A DNA stretch of 64,000 nucleotides from Daedaleopsis sinensis (taxonomy: Eukaryota > Basidiomycota > Agaricomycetes > Polyporales > Polyporaceae): positions 3,534,001 through 3,598,000 of the forward strand of contig CM066301.1 of NCBI GenBank assembly GCA_033807695.1, read 5' to 3'. Each line of letters starts with the position of its first letter. Within the stretch, counting starts at the first letter, position 1. The position numbers and the translations under genes were made by a program. The notes beneath the pieces are model-generated. The model did not search any database and was not told the DNA's origin. It was given only the letters and a program-made list of their open reading frames with translations. Shown here one piece after another: positions 22,650-34,080 of the stretch.

Positions 22650-23659
22650 ATGTACGACTATCCGTCCCCTGCCTCGTCCTCAACACCGCCGTCGCCACGG
22701 CCGACGCGGAAGCAACACCACCGGCGGTCTCAGTCTCCGCTCCCCCACCTCGCCACACTCCTCCCAGCCACCCACCACCACCAATATTCACCCTCAACAC
22801 GCGCAGCCGACATCTCGCGTCTCCTCGATCCTGCGTACGCGAGCAGCTCCTCCTCCTCCTCCATGAGCGTGACTCCCTCACCAAACCAACCACGCGCCTA
22901 TGTTGACCACAACGGTGACCTCCACGACCCTGATTACCGCGACTTCCCCGTCCTTCGCCCTTCATCACGCTCGCAACAGCCCTCTAAGCGAAGGACAAGC
23001 GCAAGCAGTGCGGCGCGTTCGCGTAGCCAAGACCGTTACGCGATGCAACCGCCACGGCCAAGTTGGGAACGCGACTGGGGTACCGAGATAGGCGATTCGG
23101 ACGAAGAAGATGACTTTGAGGAAGCCGAGAGCCAGTCTCACTTCAGCCCATTCGCGTCGCATCACGGTTCGCCGCGCAAGTCTACCGCTGCTCTGCCCCG
23201 CACGAACTACTACTACTATGCCGATGCCGCACACACCTCCAGTCCTCTGAGCTCGTATGACGACGAGTCGCCAAACGCGCTCCAGCTCCACGAGTCGCCG
23301 TTTGGCGAGGATGAGACCGATGAGATCATCGAGGAGTCGCGCAAGACAGCGTGTCTCATCCGAAAGGTGTCCAAGCCGAAGAAGTCGGTGTCGGTCGACC
23401 TGGAGGAGGTGGAGAAGGATTGCGAAGAGCCATCCCCCATATTCCAATCCATCGATGATGATGATGAACGGCTAGAGGAACGGGGAACAACGTGAGTATA
23501 CAGTATTCTCCGCGCGTGAACAAGACTCTAACTGACACACGCTCCAGCCCAACGTGCACGCACGTCCTCCGCCAACAATGGCACGCAATGACCCTTCGCG
23601 TTCGCTTTGGCGTATTCCACGCGAAGCGGCGATTGCTCACGCGTCGCCGGCGCACATAG
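22650..23659 (+). CDS. Ser/Pro-rich, acidic-segment protein of unknown function
   Basis: Two exons, 22650-23491 and 23548-23659, with a 56-nt intron (GTGAGT...CTCCAG). The join keeps frame and gives 317 residues. The N-terminal third is low complexity (Ser/Pro/His runs, SSSSSSSMSVTPSP). A short motif with HDPDYRDFPVLRP follows, then the acidic segment IGDSDEEDDFEE and a conserved-looking block with RKTACLIRKVSKPKKSVSV. The last exon encodes a short aromatic/basic tail (HVLRQQWHAMTLRVRFGVFH, then a run ending TRRRRT). No enzyme or membrane domain is seen. I recall similar unnamed proteins in other agaricomycetes, but assign no function. The neat intron, tail and promoter make this a real gene rather than a chance ORF. 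Confidence 0.75.
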
Positions 23660-25219
23660 ATTATTCTTTTCCCCCTTTGTCCCAAAGGACTTTTGGCGCA
23701 CAGGCTATCCTCACGACGGCCCTGGTCGACTTGGTACGCGCGCGCGCGGACACACAGGTCGATGTGCGCGGTCATATGCTTTCCGCTGATCATGACCTGT
23801 CCCTGTCCTCTTCCGTCCAACCGGAGGCGCATTGGCACGCCTATCGAACCGTGGAAAAGTGATTCCGCGACGACCCACGACTTTTCTCGCATCGCTATCC
23901 TTATGCATTCACATCACTCATGAACTCTCGCTTTCCTCTCTCATCACGGCCATGGATATCCCCACGACTTGCGGCACCGAATACGGTGCTCGCGCGACCC
24001 GCCCGCGCGCATTCGCGCGGGCTCGCGGAGCGCACTCCCACCCTTCACGCTCGCACACACGCATTTGGCCCCGGCTCCCACTCCCCCCTACTCTGCGCAC
24101 GCATGTATGCAACGGACGTTGGACATGTCGCCCTCGGACAGAACTCTGCCTCACTATCTGCTCCTTCATCCTATCATCTCATCGCATTTTTTTGGATCAT
24201 CCACACGTCGTCTCGCTTTCCACAGCACGCATATTTTTTCCACCGCACGTCGCTGCTTCCACACGATATTTGTTTTACGCACATGTGTCCGCGCGTCCTA
24301 CATTAGATGCGCGGGGCACCGGCCGCCTCCCTCTCCCCTATTACCCCAGCTCGTTGACATTGACACGGCCGCTGCTTGCATTTGGCCTCGCATTCGCATT
24401 CGCATTCTCTCGCATCGCATCCCCCGCATTGCACCGCACTTGTATCGCATAGGTTTTTTCCACTCATCCACACTCTCGCATAGGAAGAAGGGCGTACGTA
24501 GGTAGCACACTAGCAGATCTGTCACGAACGAACGGAACGGAATTTAAATGGAACGAAGTTGAAGTCGCTATATTTCTGCGCGCGCGCGTCGTTTGCCTCC
24601 GTATCACATGTGTGCGTCTGCCCCCGAACCTGTGATAAGTAATGTAAACATTCCTCCCAACTACGTATACTCGGCATGCGTTGTGATTCTCAGTACATGG
24701 CGACGAACTCGTACGATGGCGAGCTTCTGTCCGTTCCGTGCTACATACCATCCGTTCGAATTTCGACAGCTCCCGGGAGTCGCTGGACGTGCCCGCGTTC
24801 ATACCCGCGTCATAACGAGCGCTCCGGGAGGGCAGGTCTGTCCGCTCCGCCCGCGTGCGGGGCGAGCACTCGCGCGAAGATGATGATCCAACAAAAACCC
24901 GCCGCGGACTCGGGACTCGGGAGTGCCGCTAGACTCTATAGCTAGTGGGGCCACGCTCAGACTGGCTGCTTCTATACTCTTCTATATCTACTACTAGTGC
25001 GTGCAAAAGTCTCAAAGCCCCGAGACCCCCGTCTCACCGCGCGCGGCCACTGGTCTTCCAACTTCCGACGGTGCGAGATCGATGTCGGCAGCGCGATGCT
25101 GGAAAATACTGATAGCAAATGATACTCAGTATGTGGTACCTAGTCATGCATATGTGTGTGCGCGCTGCGGCCGCGCGACGAGCAGCTGTGTGGTCGCGTC
25201 GAGTCATCTGGATGTGCTT

Positions 25220-25237
25220 CCCGGGCCCGGGCCCGGG
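25220..25237. repeat. 18-bp CCCGGG palindromic run
   Basis: Three consecutive CCCGGG units make a self-complementary run inside a GC-rich stretch. Probably simple-sequence expansion. Confidence 0.8.
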
Positions 25238-27351
25238 CCTCGGGGACCGGCCGCGCGCGTACGCGTACATGATGATTTCGAAAAAGGTGCTGAAGCTGCT
25301 GCGCCGCACGCACCCGTCGTTCATAGATCGCGCCAGCTGGGCTGCGGATCCGGGCTGCACACGCGTGATGCAATATACCGCATAGACTGCACCGTATGAA
25401 AGTGCACGGTGCGCAGAAGGGGCGGATATGATGATGGGTGTGCGGGCCGTGGGCACTGCGCAGCGCGGATTCGCACTGGTACGGCGTATGGATGTGCTAT
25501 AAAGACACAGTGTGTACAGGTATCGCCGTGGATATGTGTGCACGCGGCGGGCATGGGGCCGTCTGGGTGGCGCAAGGGTGTATCGCGACGAGCCTCGGCG
25601 CATCGCTTTGTGTGCGCGCTGCGGTGTGCACTGGCGATGTCGATGGATATCCAGCTTGCCCTCGCCTGGCAGCCGGGGATCTTCCTCCCGGACACTGTAG
25701 CCCTCTCCGTCTTATACGGATGCGAACCAGTGAATACGATGCAGACGCACGGACCCTTGACTCGCAGGCACAGCATTCAGACTTCGAGGTACGAAGGTTG
25801 TGCGACGTGCCGGCGCCTTGGGTCGCGAGGTCCTACTGAACCTCCGCGTGAACGAGATGCCCGGGTAGTCCGCTGCGGTGTACCTGGAGTTCTGTTCAGC
25901 TGCTGGATACCGCAGTGCGAAGTGTAGCTGAGGGCGCTGCCCCAGCCTCGCCGTTAGGTTGCGCAGTATGTATGCCGGATTCCTGCTCCTGACTAATCCG
26001 AGTCAACATGTCAACTCGTCGACGGAAGATGGAGTGGGTGCCACACGAACACTCACGAAGTCATCGGGACTATCAGTACTGCATCCCGAGGCATCCGAAC
26101 CCGAGTCACATAGAGGGACCCACTAGTCCCACCGCAATCATCAAGAGACTCGTCCGACCGGCGAGACGGACCATTGACGAAGTGGATGAGAGGAGGGCTG
26201 ACCAAGCGACTGCTGTCCTCCGGGCGTACGCCCCCCGACAGACGCATGCGCGATCGGAGATTCGGATTCGGAGAGTCAGTCCAAATCAATGTGCAAAAAC
26301 GCTGACTGAGACGCACCGTCGACGCTTCTCCCCGCCCGACTTCCTCGGAGAACACGTCTCCGAAGCCGCCCGAGCCTGTCAGCGCTAGCGCGCTGCCAAC
26401 CCTATATGGTGCTGTCGTGGCCAGCTGCCGCCTCGGCTCCGATCGGAGTGTGAATGCTTCTGCAGTGGTGCTCCAAAATGCCCGACATTTGGAGCGTGGG
26501 AGCCCGGGGCCGCCGCCCATCGAGTGGATTGACATTAATATTGGGCTCCCCCGAGTCTAGGGGCAGCGATGGGATTGCAGTCGCGCTGAGTGTCGGAGGG
26601 CTATGAACGTGAAACTCGGAGATGCCTTTAGTTCACTTGTGGATATGGCTGCGGGATATCCTCGGCCTTTGCGAATACCTACAAGCGTTGGATGAGCCGG
26701 CGCCAGGCCTGCTGTGAAGAACAGGCTGAATGAGAGAAGAATGAGCGCACCTATCGCATCGTGGGCGGGCTTCAACACCATCATAAGCGCATCTGTTACA
26801 TCGTCCAGACGATGCGTTCAAAAGTACAATATGCGCAGTAGATGCGCTTGACGGGCCTGTTGATAGTCGACCGTTTGCTTAAATTTGAAGTGAACGTCGG
26901 CAAAAATCTGAATATCGATTGCTTGATCAGAGCCAATGTCGGCTACTGCATCATCTGTGAACATGTGAAGGCCGTGTTCGCGTTCCGTCCGGAACTGGTC
27001 CGGATCCTTTGTGCACTTGGTACTTAGATGACTATAAGTAAGCCAGCTCAGCATGTCTCGAAAGCTGGGTCGAAACGGAGACGCATTGAAACCGAACTGG
27101 ATGGCAAATTAGCTACATCTGTAGAGTACACGTCACTCGAGCAGAACACGTACCAGAGGGGCCAAAAGAGGATGCCGAGAGCGAGCAACGTACGCCTACG
27201 TGGCAGACCTATAGTACATGAGACTGACTGACGTTATGGGTGATGCTGGTGGGCATGCCGGCGATCTAGCATGCGATGGAGCGTACCAATTGGTTGTGAG
27301 GAGCTGGCAGTGAGCGGATGAGAGCATGTTCTTTCGGAGGACGCGCAAAGG

Positions 27352-27405
27352 ACGCGTCGAAGAAGGTTGAAACGCGTGGCGTCATCGGCCAAACGCGTGA
27401 CGTCA
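27352..27405. promoter_or_regulatory. Repeated ACGCGT / TGACGTCA box
   Basis: ACGCGT (the MluI cell-cycle box recognised by MBF/Swi6-type factors in fungi) occurs at 27352, 27372 and 27393. The last two lie in an imperfect direct repeat AAACGCGTGRCGTCAT spaced by exactly 21 bp. The second copy completes a perfect CRE, TGACGTCA, at 27398-27405; the first has GGCGTCAT. Another TGACGTCA lies near 27676. The cluster looks regulatory, but no certain gene flanks it. Confidence 0.4.
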
Positions 27406-30298
27406 TGGACTGGCAGTCACGCAAAAGTCACGGTGTAAATGCTCGGTGCGAACTCTGTAAGCTGCTTCGAGACGGTGCTCTCCTCTAATCGCAGTCACCT
27501 GCAGGAATTGCGCGAGGAGCGAGGGGGATTTCGGACAAGATGACAAGTACTTGCGGCCCTGCGCCCTGCGCCCTCAGGTACCCGGTATCAGGACTCTCCT
27601 CGTTGCATGTCCTCATGACTACCACTTCCAGTATTGTGTGAGCACATCCGTCTTTCCTATCGCTGTCCTCTACACTGACGTCAATCATGCTCGCAGCCTC
27701 TCCCACTCGCAGCTCGCGTGAGATGTCGCGGCGGGAACACGTCCCGGACGAGATCGTCTCCTTTGCGTCTACAATCAAGGTTTCTGCCTCGAGGCAAGGC
27801 AGACTGCTCTGACGACATGTTTCCCTCGGTCCTAGGCCAGGCTCAGCCTATGCCCATTCAAAATCCCAATGTCTGCATGAGCGTGGAGCGCACCATCTGT
27901 CCGCCCTGGCGCGGCGTCGCAAAGTATTCAATATCTAGCGCTGCAGTGAGTAGTGCTTGCTAGTCGTGGAACCACCAAGTTGACATATACTTACTTCCGC
28001 CATATGCGCCGACACCACGAGAACCCTTCATATAGGTCAGGCAAGCTGTTTCTTGTGTTCGCAGACGCTCCGAACGAGGTTGTGTGACACCCAAGTTCCA
28101 TTTCGGCCGGCCCACGAACCGCCGACGCTCCCAGAATCCCACCTGCGCTGCTTCATTCCCGAGCCCACGCATTCACTCTCGGCGAACCATCCTCACAATG
28201 GCCTCTATCCCGAACCGCTCTGCCATAGTCTTTCCCCGAACGGGCATCCTCTCCCGCGCTGCCCAGCCTCGAGGGGTGCGATGGCCGCACTCTCGCTGTT
28301 GCAGCCGCATTGCGCCTCCACTGAGCGCAGCCTTCACGGAAGCCTATGTGTGGACTCTTGGCGATGCAGCATGCCGCAGCAGCAACATATCTCTGTGCGG
28401 ACCAAGCAACGCACACACCAGTACTTCTGTGGGGTCTGCCGCCCTCGTACTCGTCCTTGCCAACAATACTTATAGACCAACGGACATCCCTTCAAGTCGT
28501 CAACCGCCCGCGCGGGGAGGTGTCCAAAATAAGGTCGTCTGGGTCGCACGCACTAGAATCCCCGACTTACACACACTCCCTTCCTCTGGCTTGGGCCCAC
28601 CAAGACGACAGAATCAACCACTTCAGCAGGTATAGCGGGCTCAGGGGCACGCCGTGTAGGTTAGCGCACCTCGAGGCATATTTGGTACAACGTGCCTAAA
28701 CTTATATCATTCAGCAATGTCTTTGTAAGTCGGAGGTTTAATCTTAGGTGTTCGGGTGCGACCGGAAAGTACTTACTCATTTAGACACGCATAACCAACC
28801 AACGCTACCGCGGCCGGGCGGCGGGCGGTGGAGCACACAATGCATATTTAGGCAGTCGAAGAACTGGCTGAGCACGTCGTCGTGACCTTTCGTGACTCGT
28901 TGCACATGGTGGAGGTGGCGTTTGGCCGACTGCTTGTCGGCCTGAACCAGGCCTGAACCCAGCCGCCATGGTGCCTGACTGCGCAGGACCCACAGCGCGC
29001 GTTGTCGTCAGCAGGGACACGATGACGTTGGGGAGTAATCTTGGTGTGCAGGCAGCAAGTTCAAATTTCATTTCCGTGCGCTGCAACCGGCTCGCGAGAC
29101 CGCGTCCCGGTGCGTAGTCCTGCTCAACTCGGAGATGTAGTGAGTTTATGAACTTTATCATGCGCGAGAGGTTCTACCATGTGTTATCAGACATGTTTAT
29201 GTGCTGTGTGCGCTGAGTGGACACTTACCTATTGTATGGATGCCGTTATTAGTCCACGCTTGTCGCGCCAGGACTGGTCGTGTCTTTCGTATCAAATAAA
29301 CGCAGTAGTGATCTTCGATGAGGGATGAGTTGTCAAACTACTCCTAAGACCTAGGTGCTACTTGAGATCTAGATGTAACTGTGGTTAGTTCGGTCAGGCG
29401 GAGACACCAAATCAGGGCGTGGATTATTGAGCGTACTAGATGCGAGGTAAATGTCGGGGAACTGAAGAGCTAAGCTGAGGTGCAGGGCATGCTCCGCATT
29501 ATACAGTTAGAGAGCGAGCTACATACCTCACACCGGAAACGTTCATGATGTGCATGTAGTCAAACAGGGTCAGCCCCTTCATCAAATCGGAAGCTGTGAT
29601 ATCCATCGAACATGTTCAACCACAGAAGTATTCATAAGGGCGGCATGGCTTAGGTTGGGTATGTACCGTAAGCAAGGAGTGCCAGTTTAAGCACGCGGGG
29701 TCCCCGGGGACTGTAAAGCCACCGTATATTGACTGCAAATGCCCGTGAGGGATGAGTACTACCTAGCTAGGCTGAAGATTAGTATAGGTGTATTCTTGTA
29801 TTGATGTTCAAGTTCTGCAAATTGGCTCACCGTGCGTCCACCACTCTCCATCCACATGCGCTGATCAGCAGAAATATCTGCACGCTGACCGCATTCTCCA
29901 ATACTGCACCAGGTTGAACGTTGAACGTGAACGTCGAGGTAGCGACAGTGTGTGCATGGTCTTCTGTCAGTGATGCGTGTTTCAAAACATATCAGCTGTA
30001 TTTGAACATATTGAGCGTGGTTAATAGGACTTTTTCGAAGTCTATCGATGGAAATCTTCGTCATGTTGAACAGAGAACAGATATACGAGATTCAGAGATG
30101 GATGGTGGTGGAGGAGAGCGAGGCCGGCAAACGCCAGAACGTCGTGGCGTTGTCCAAATCAGGATCCACTCGGCCAATGCCGAGCACTACAGTTTAACGT
30201 TAGGATGACTTCATGCGAGGAGGCTGGAGCGATGACCGTCATCTGCTGTCCATGTCAACTTCCTCCACTTTACCTTGGACGCTGAGAACCATGGGCGG

Positions 30299-30364
30299 AC
30301 TTTATATCCCTTCTGTGCTGTGCTCCACTTGGCTGCATGAGCTTGCCTTCCAACATTGTCTACG
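30299..30364 (+). promoter_or_regulatory. TATA-like element and leader of the amino-acid transporter
   Basis: TTTATATCCC at 30299-30310 lies about 60 bp before the first in-frame ATG (30365). An earlier in-frame TTG at 30356 is not a likely start. Confidence 0.4.
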
Positions 30365-32504
30365 ATGACCACAAACTCAAACGATCCGAACACTCACCGG
30401 CGACATAGTCAGGCTTTGACCGAGTCTGATCAAGTATCGTTCGTGAACGTGTCGGAGAAGAGAAAGGATGAAGGTTATGATGTGTATGGGGAAGACCAAG
30501 GGGATGCCGCTAGTGAGTGTACTTTGACCTGTATATTGTATCGTATCTCAAGCTCAGATGCGCGTGACTGCCAGTCAAATATCGCACTATGGTCTGGTGG
30601 AAGGCCGCAGCTCTTATGCTGGCAGAGACCGTCTCTCTCGGAGTATGTATCTGTCGTGCGACATGCCTGTCAACTGCCATATTCACCATGATTGACTTTC
30701 TTCATAGATTTTATCCATTCCGTCTGTCTTCGCTAGCGTCGGCATGGTCGCGGGCTGCATCCTGGTTATAGTAAGCTACCTACTCAGCATCTTCTGCTAT
30801 TGCAAAGCTCACGTGTCGCTCACAGGGGTTAGGTATCCTCGCGACTGCGTCTGGCTACCTCATCGGCTCCTTCAAGCTCCGATATCCGCATGTCCACAAC
30901 ATGGCCGACGCGGGTGAGGTCCTCGCAGGCCCGATCGGGCGCGAACTCCTCGGTGCCGCACAAGTCATCTTCATGGTGTTCCTCTGCGGCAGCCATGTTC
31001 TCACTGGGCTCATTGCCTTCGATACCAGTGCGCCTCTCGCCTTTCTATGCGCGCTGAGGCTGATAACTAACTGACGTATTCGCGTCTAATAGTAACTGCG
31101 GGCGCGTCATGCTCGGTTCTATGGGGCGCAGTCACGGCCATTCTGTGCCTGGTGTTGACGCTACCGCGCACACTTGACGGCTTGGCATACATGAGTGTCG
31201 CGTCGTTCATTTCTATCATGAGTGGGTCTCCGGCCATTTGCAGTGTCTCGCCAGATTGTTTATACAGGCATTGCATTCGCAGGTGCGATACTGATCACCA
31301 TGATCGGCGTGGGCGTCGCCGGTCACCAAGGGGGCGTGAAAGTCGCGGCAGACCTCACATTCGCGGCAGCCTTCCTCTCAGTGACTGACATTGTGGGTGG
31401 TCGACTACATGCGTGTATGGTTTAGCGTACTGACGCCCCCTACCACCTGGGCAGATCTTCGCATACGCCGGCCACGTCGCATTCTTCACGTTCATCGCCG
31501 AAATGAAGAAGCCAGCCGACTTCCCCAAGGCGCTGTACATGCTGCAGATCGCGGATACGACCCTCTATTTGATCATAGGCATCGTGATCTACGCGTATAC
31601 TGGCGATAGCACGGTCTCGCCTGCCCTGGGCAACACCGGCATGACCCTGAGGAAAATTGCGTATGGCATCGCGCTTCCTACAATCATCATTGCCGGCGTG
31701 ATCAACGGCCACGTTTGTGCCAAGCTCGTCTTCGTGAGGATGTGCGTACCTCGTCGTTCGTGATGGCAGTACCGCGACGCTAAGTGTTTCACTCATAGAT
31801 TCCGGAGGAACGGGCGGATTTCGCGGCATATGACGACGCATTCGTGGACAGGCTGGTTGACTTGGATCGGCATTTGCACCGCTATCTGGACGTTGGCCTT
31901 TATCATCGCGGAAGTGTGAGTGAAATGTCGCGCGAATTTGTATTAGTTTAACGGGGTTACTCCCTAACAGGATTCCCTTTTTCAACGGTCTGCTCGGCGT
32001 TATCAGCTCGATCTTTGCGAGGTGAGTTGCGCCCATGAAATTATCAACTGACGCAGTACTAACGCTGTTGATGATTTAGCTGGTTTACGTATGGCATTTC
32101 GGTGAGTCCTTTCTCGAGTGCCACCATGTGATATGGATTTTAACGGCGCCTCTGTCTTGTCCAGGGAATATTCTGGTTCCACCTAACGCCTCGGTCACAA
32201 ATGTGGACCACCTGGAGGCAGAAATCGAAGACCCTCTTCTGGGCCGGAATGGTTGCAGTACGTCGTCGCCCGGTATCCGTCGGGAAGTCATTCTGGCAGC
32301 TTATTGAGGGGCCCTTTCCTCGCTTACATAGATCGGAGGTTTTATCATGGTCGCAGGGCTGTATGCGAGCATCAGCAGCATCATAGACGGTGAGTGCTTC
32401 TGAATGCGCGCAGTTGATCCTGAGACAGTACTGACGGGTTCGCAGGTTATCGCGGAGGGGGCTTCCCTGGCCCATTTACTTGCGAGAGTCAAGCGCTCCA
32501 ATGA
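30365..32504 (+). CDS. AAAP-family amino-acid transporter
   Basis: Proton-coupled amino-acid permease of the AAAP (Aa_trans) family, probably in the plasma or vacuolar membrane. About 11 exons were assembled. The cytosolic N-terminus is hydrophilic (about 50 residues). The first transmembrane region begins at MVWWKAAALMLAETVSLG and continues ILSIPSVFASVGMVAGCILV. Further membrane segments include GLGILATASGYLIGSF, ELLGAAQVIFMVFLCGSHVL, SCSVLWGAVTAILCLVLTLP, SFISIMSAILITMIGVGVAG, IFAYAGHVAFFTFIAEM, TLYLIIGIVIYAYTG, LPTIIIAGVINGHVCAKLVF, WLTWIGICTAIWTLAFIIAE and IGGFIMVAGLYASISSI. That is about 11 segments, the family norm. The protein ends FPGPFTCESQALQ. A 61-nt intron with acceptor ATTCGCAG at about 31280 is needed to join SFISIMS to AILITMI; shorter alternatives there would give introns of only 22-33 nt. 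Substrate cannot be told from sequence. Confidence 0.9.
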
Positions 32505-34080
32505 GTCAACACATGACATGTGTCAGATCGCAGCAGCGCGCTTGAAGTCACAATACACAACTTGTGAACATTATCGGAATTACATTCACGACCAGTGCCA
32601 ACCTTTCATGTCGAAGAGTAGTAAGATCGCTAAGCCAGTGGGCAGCGGGATGTACTGAGAGGTAGCACTCGAAGTTATATTTGTATTCGTTCCATAATGC
32701 GGTTGACGAATACCTTATATGCAGACGGAGAAACTGAGCCAGGTTGGCTTGGACAAGAAGACACTGGGGCGAGCTGCCGGGCTGAACAGAGAGTGTGGAG
32801 TCAGCGCAAGCACGGAGTTGTGCATCGCAGGTGGCCGTGGTCGTGCACGCACTGTTACTCCGCTGGGCCAGCCACGTCGTTAGAGGACTCGGAGCCGAGT
32901 CCGGATCTTCGAATATCGACTGACCCGACGTTGTGTCGCTACGTATACGCTTAACTGACACTTATCTACCTAGTGTCTATGTCAAGGGAACATGCGAGCT
33001 GGCGGCGCTTTCATCTGACGCAGCCCTGCGCCGCCGTCGAAGCTCGCGACCACCCATGGTTCGCATTGGTCGATGGCATTGAGTAGGTACCGCCCTCTAC
33101 GCGCGCGGCCAGCCACGGGTCGGTGTGAACTCTTACGGCTTTTGTATTCTATTCTGTTGCTGTCAAACTCTACGTGCCCCCCAGTCAGCGCCAGCGCTTG
33201 AGCCGTTACGCGTTAACAACGTTAACCTCTAAGAACGCCGCGTAACTACAAAAACCCTCCATAACAATGCTGCTTCCCAACTCTGGTGAGATATAAATCA
33301 TACACCGTGCGGAATCACTGTTGCTAGAGCATCGTGAGCATGCCAAAAAGCCTGAAGAGCAGGTCAAACTTCCCATGGACTCATCGAGATCTAGGCCTTA
33401 CTCGAGGTTGCATCGACATCGTCCGCTATCGTCCGCTGGGAGACCAGTAAGTACTGGACTTCAGTAAAAGCTTCCGCTAGGTCCGGTTACCGGCCAAGTT
33501 TATGTACCAGAGGTTTGAAATTTGAGTTCTGAGACTGGACCAATGGTTGGTGGCAGGTGCCACTCCGAGCAAGATCTATCGATCGATTTGATTATGCTCC
33601 ATCACAGCGACGAGTTGCTTGTTGTCATCGTCCTTACACATCGAGCCCTCTTTCCGACAAAAAGACCTGACAAGTCGCGGACTTTGGTGACTGTTTCGTG
33701 GACCGAAGGACCCCTAACCGCACGTCAGATCTCTATGCACGCGCACGGTCACCGGTAGCGCAGACGGTTTCCGGCGCAGGCCAGGGCGGGACGGACGCTG
33801 GACGCCGTCCTGCTACAGGCTTCATTTAACTAGGTAATACAATTGCCCAATTGCTATGCAAACCCATCGGGCGGAGTAGCAGCATCATCATGGACCCTAC
33901 TCGTGGACGTCCCCATCTCGGCAGAGAAAATGCTAGACGCATACGTCTCCCTCCGCCGTCTCCCTCCTCCCTCCCTCTCCTGGCTCGTCTACGCCCCCCA
34001 CTCGATTTCCCTCTTCCTCGGCCCCGGACTCTGCCTTCAAACGACCCCTGCAGACCCTCCAGTGGTGGAAACGCGCGACA
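32505..34080. other. Intergenic, no gene recognised
   Basis: About 1.6 kb between the transporter and the glycosyltransferase. Open frames (32548-32961 minus, 33522-33758 plus) have no recognisable product. From about 33940 to 34060 the plus strand is C/T-rich and is probably promoter and leader of the next gene. Confidence 0.45.

Larger units (their letters stand above)
23660..30298. other. Long gene-poor stretch
   Basis: About 6.6 kb with no confidently recognised gene. Between 24.0 and 24.5 kb the DNA is C/T-rich and holds GCATTC-type simple repeats. At 25220-25239 there is a CCCGGG/GGGCCC run. Short protein-like open frames at 26818-27054 minus, 27485-27778 minus and 28225-28635 plus have no family match and no convincing introns. 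The segment 28.8-30.2 kb is lower in GC and shows nothing recognisable. Confidence 0.45.

Noticed and set aside
25220..25239. CCCGGG run as a regulatory element
   Set aside because: Looks like simple-sequence expansion in GC-rich DNA; no gene nearby.
28805..29161. 118-codon minus-strand ORF
   Set aside because: Pro/Arg-rich with no domain, and no splice or promoter context.
31219..31251. Very short (22 or 33 nt) introns in the amino-acid transporter
   Set aside because: A 61-nt intron ending at ATTCGCAG gives a better membrane segment and a normal intron size.
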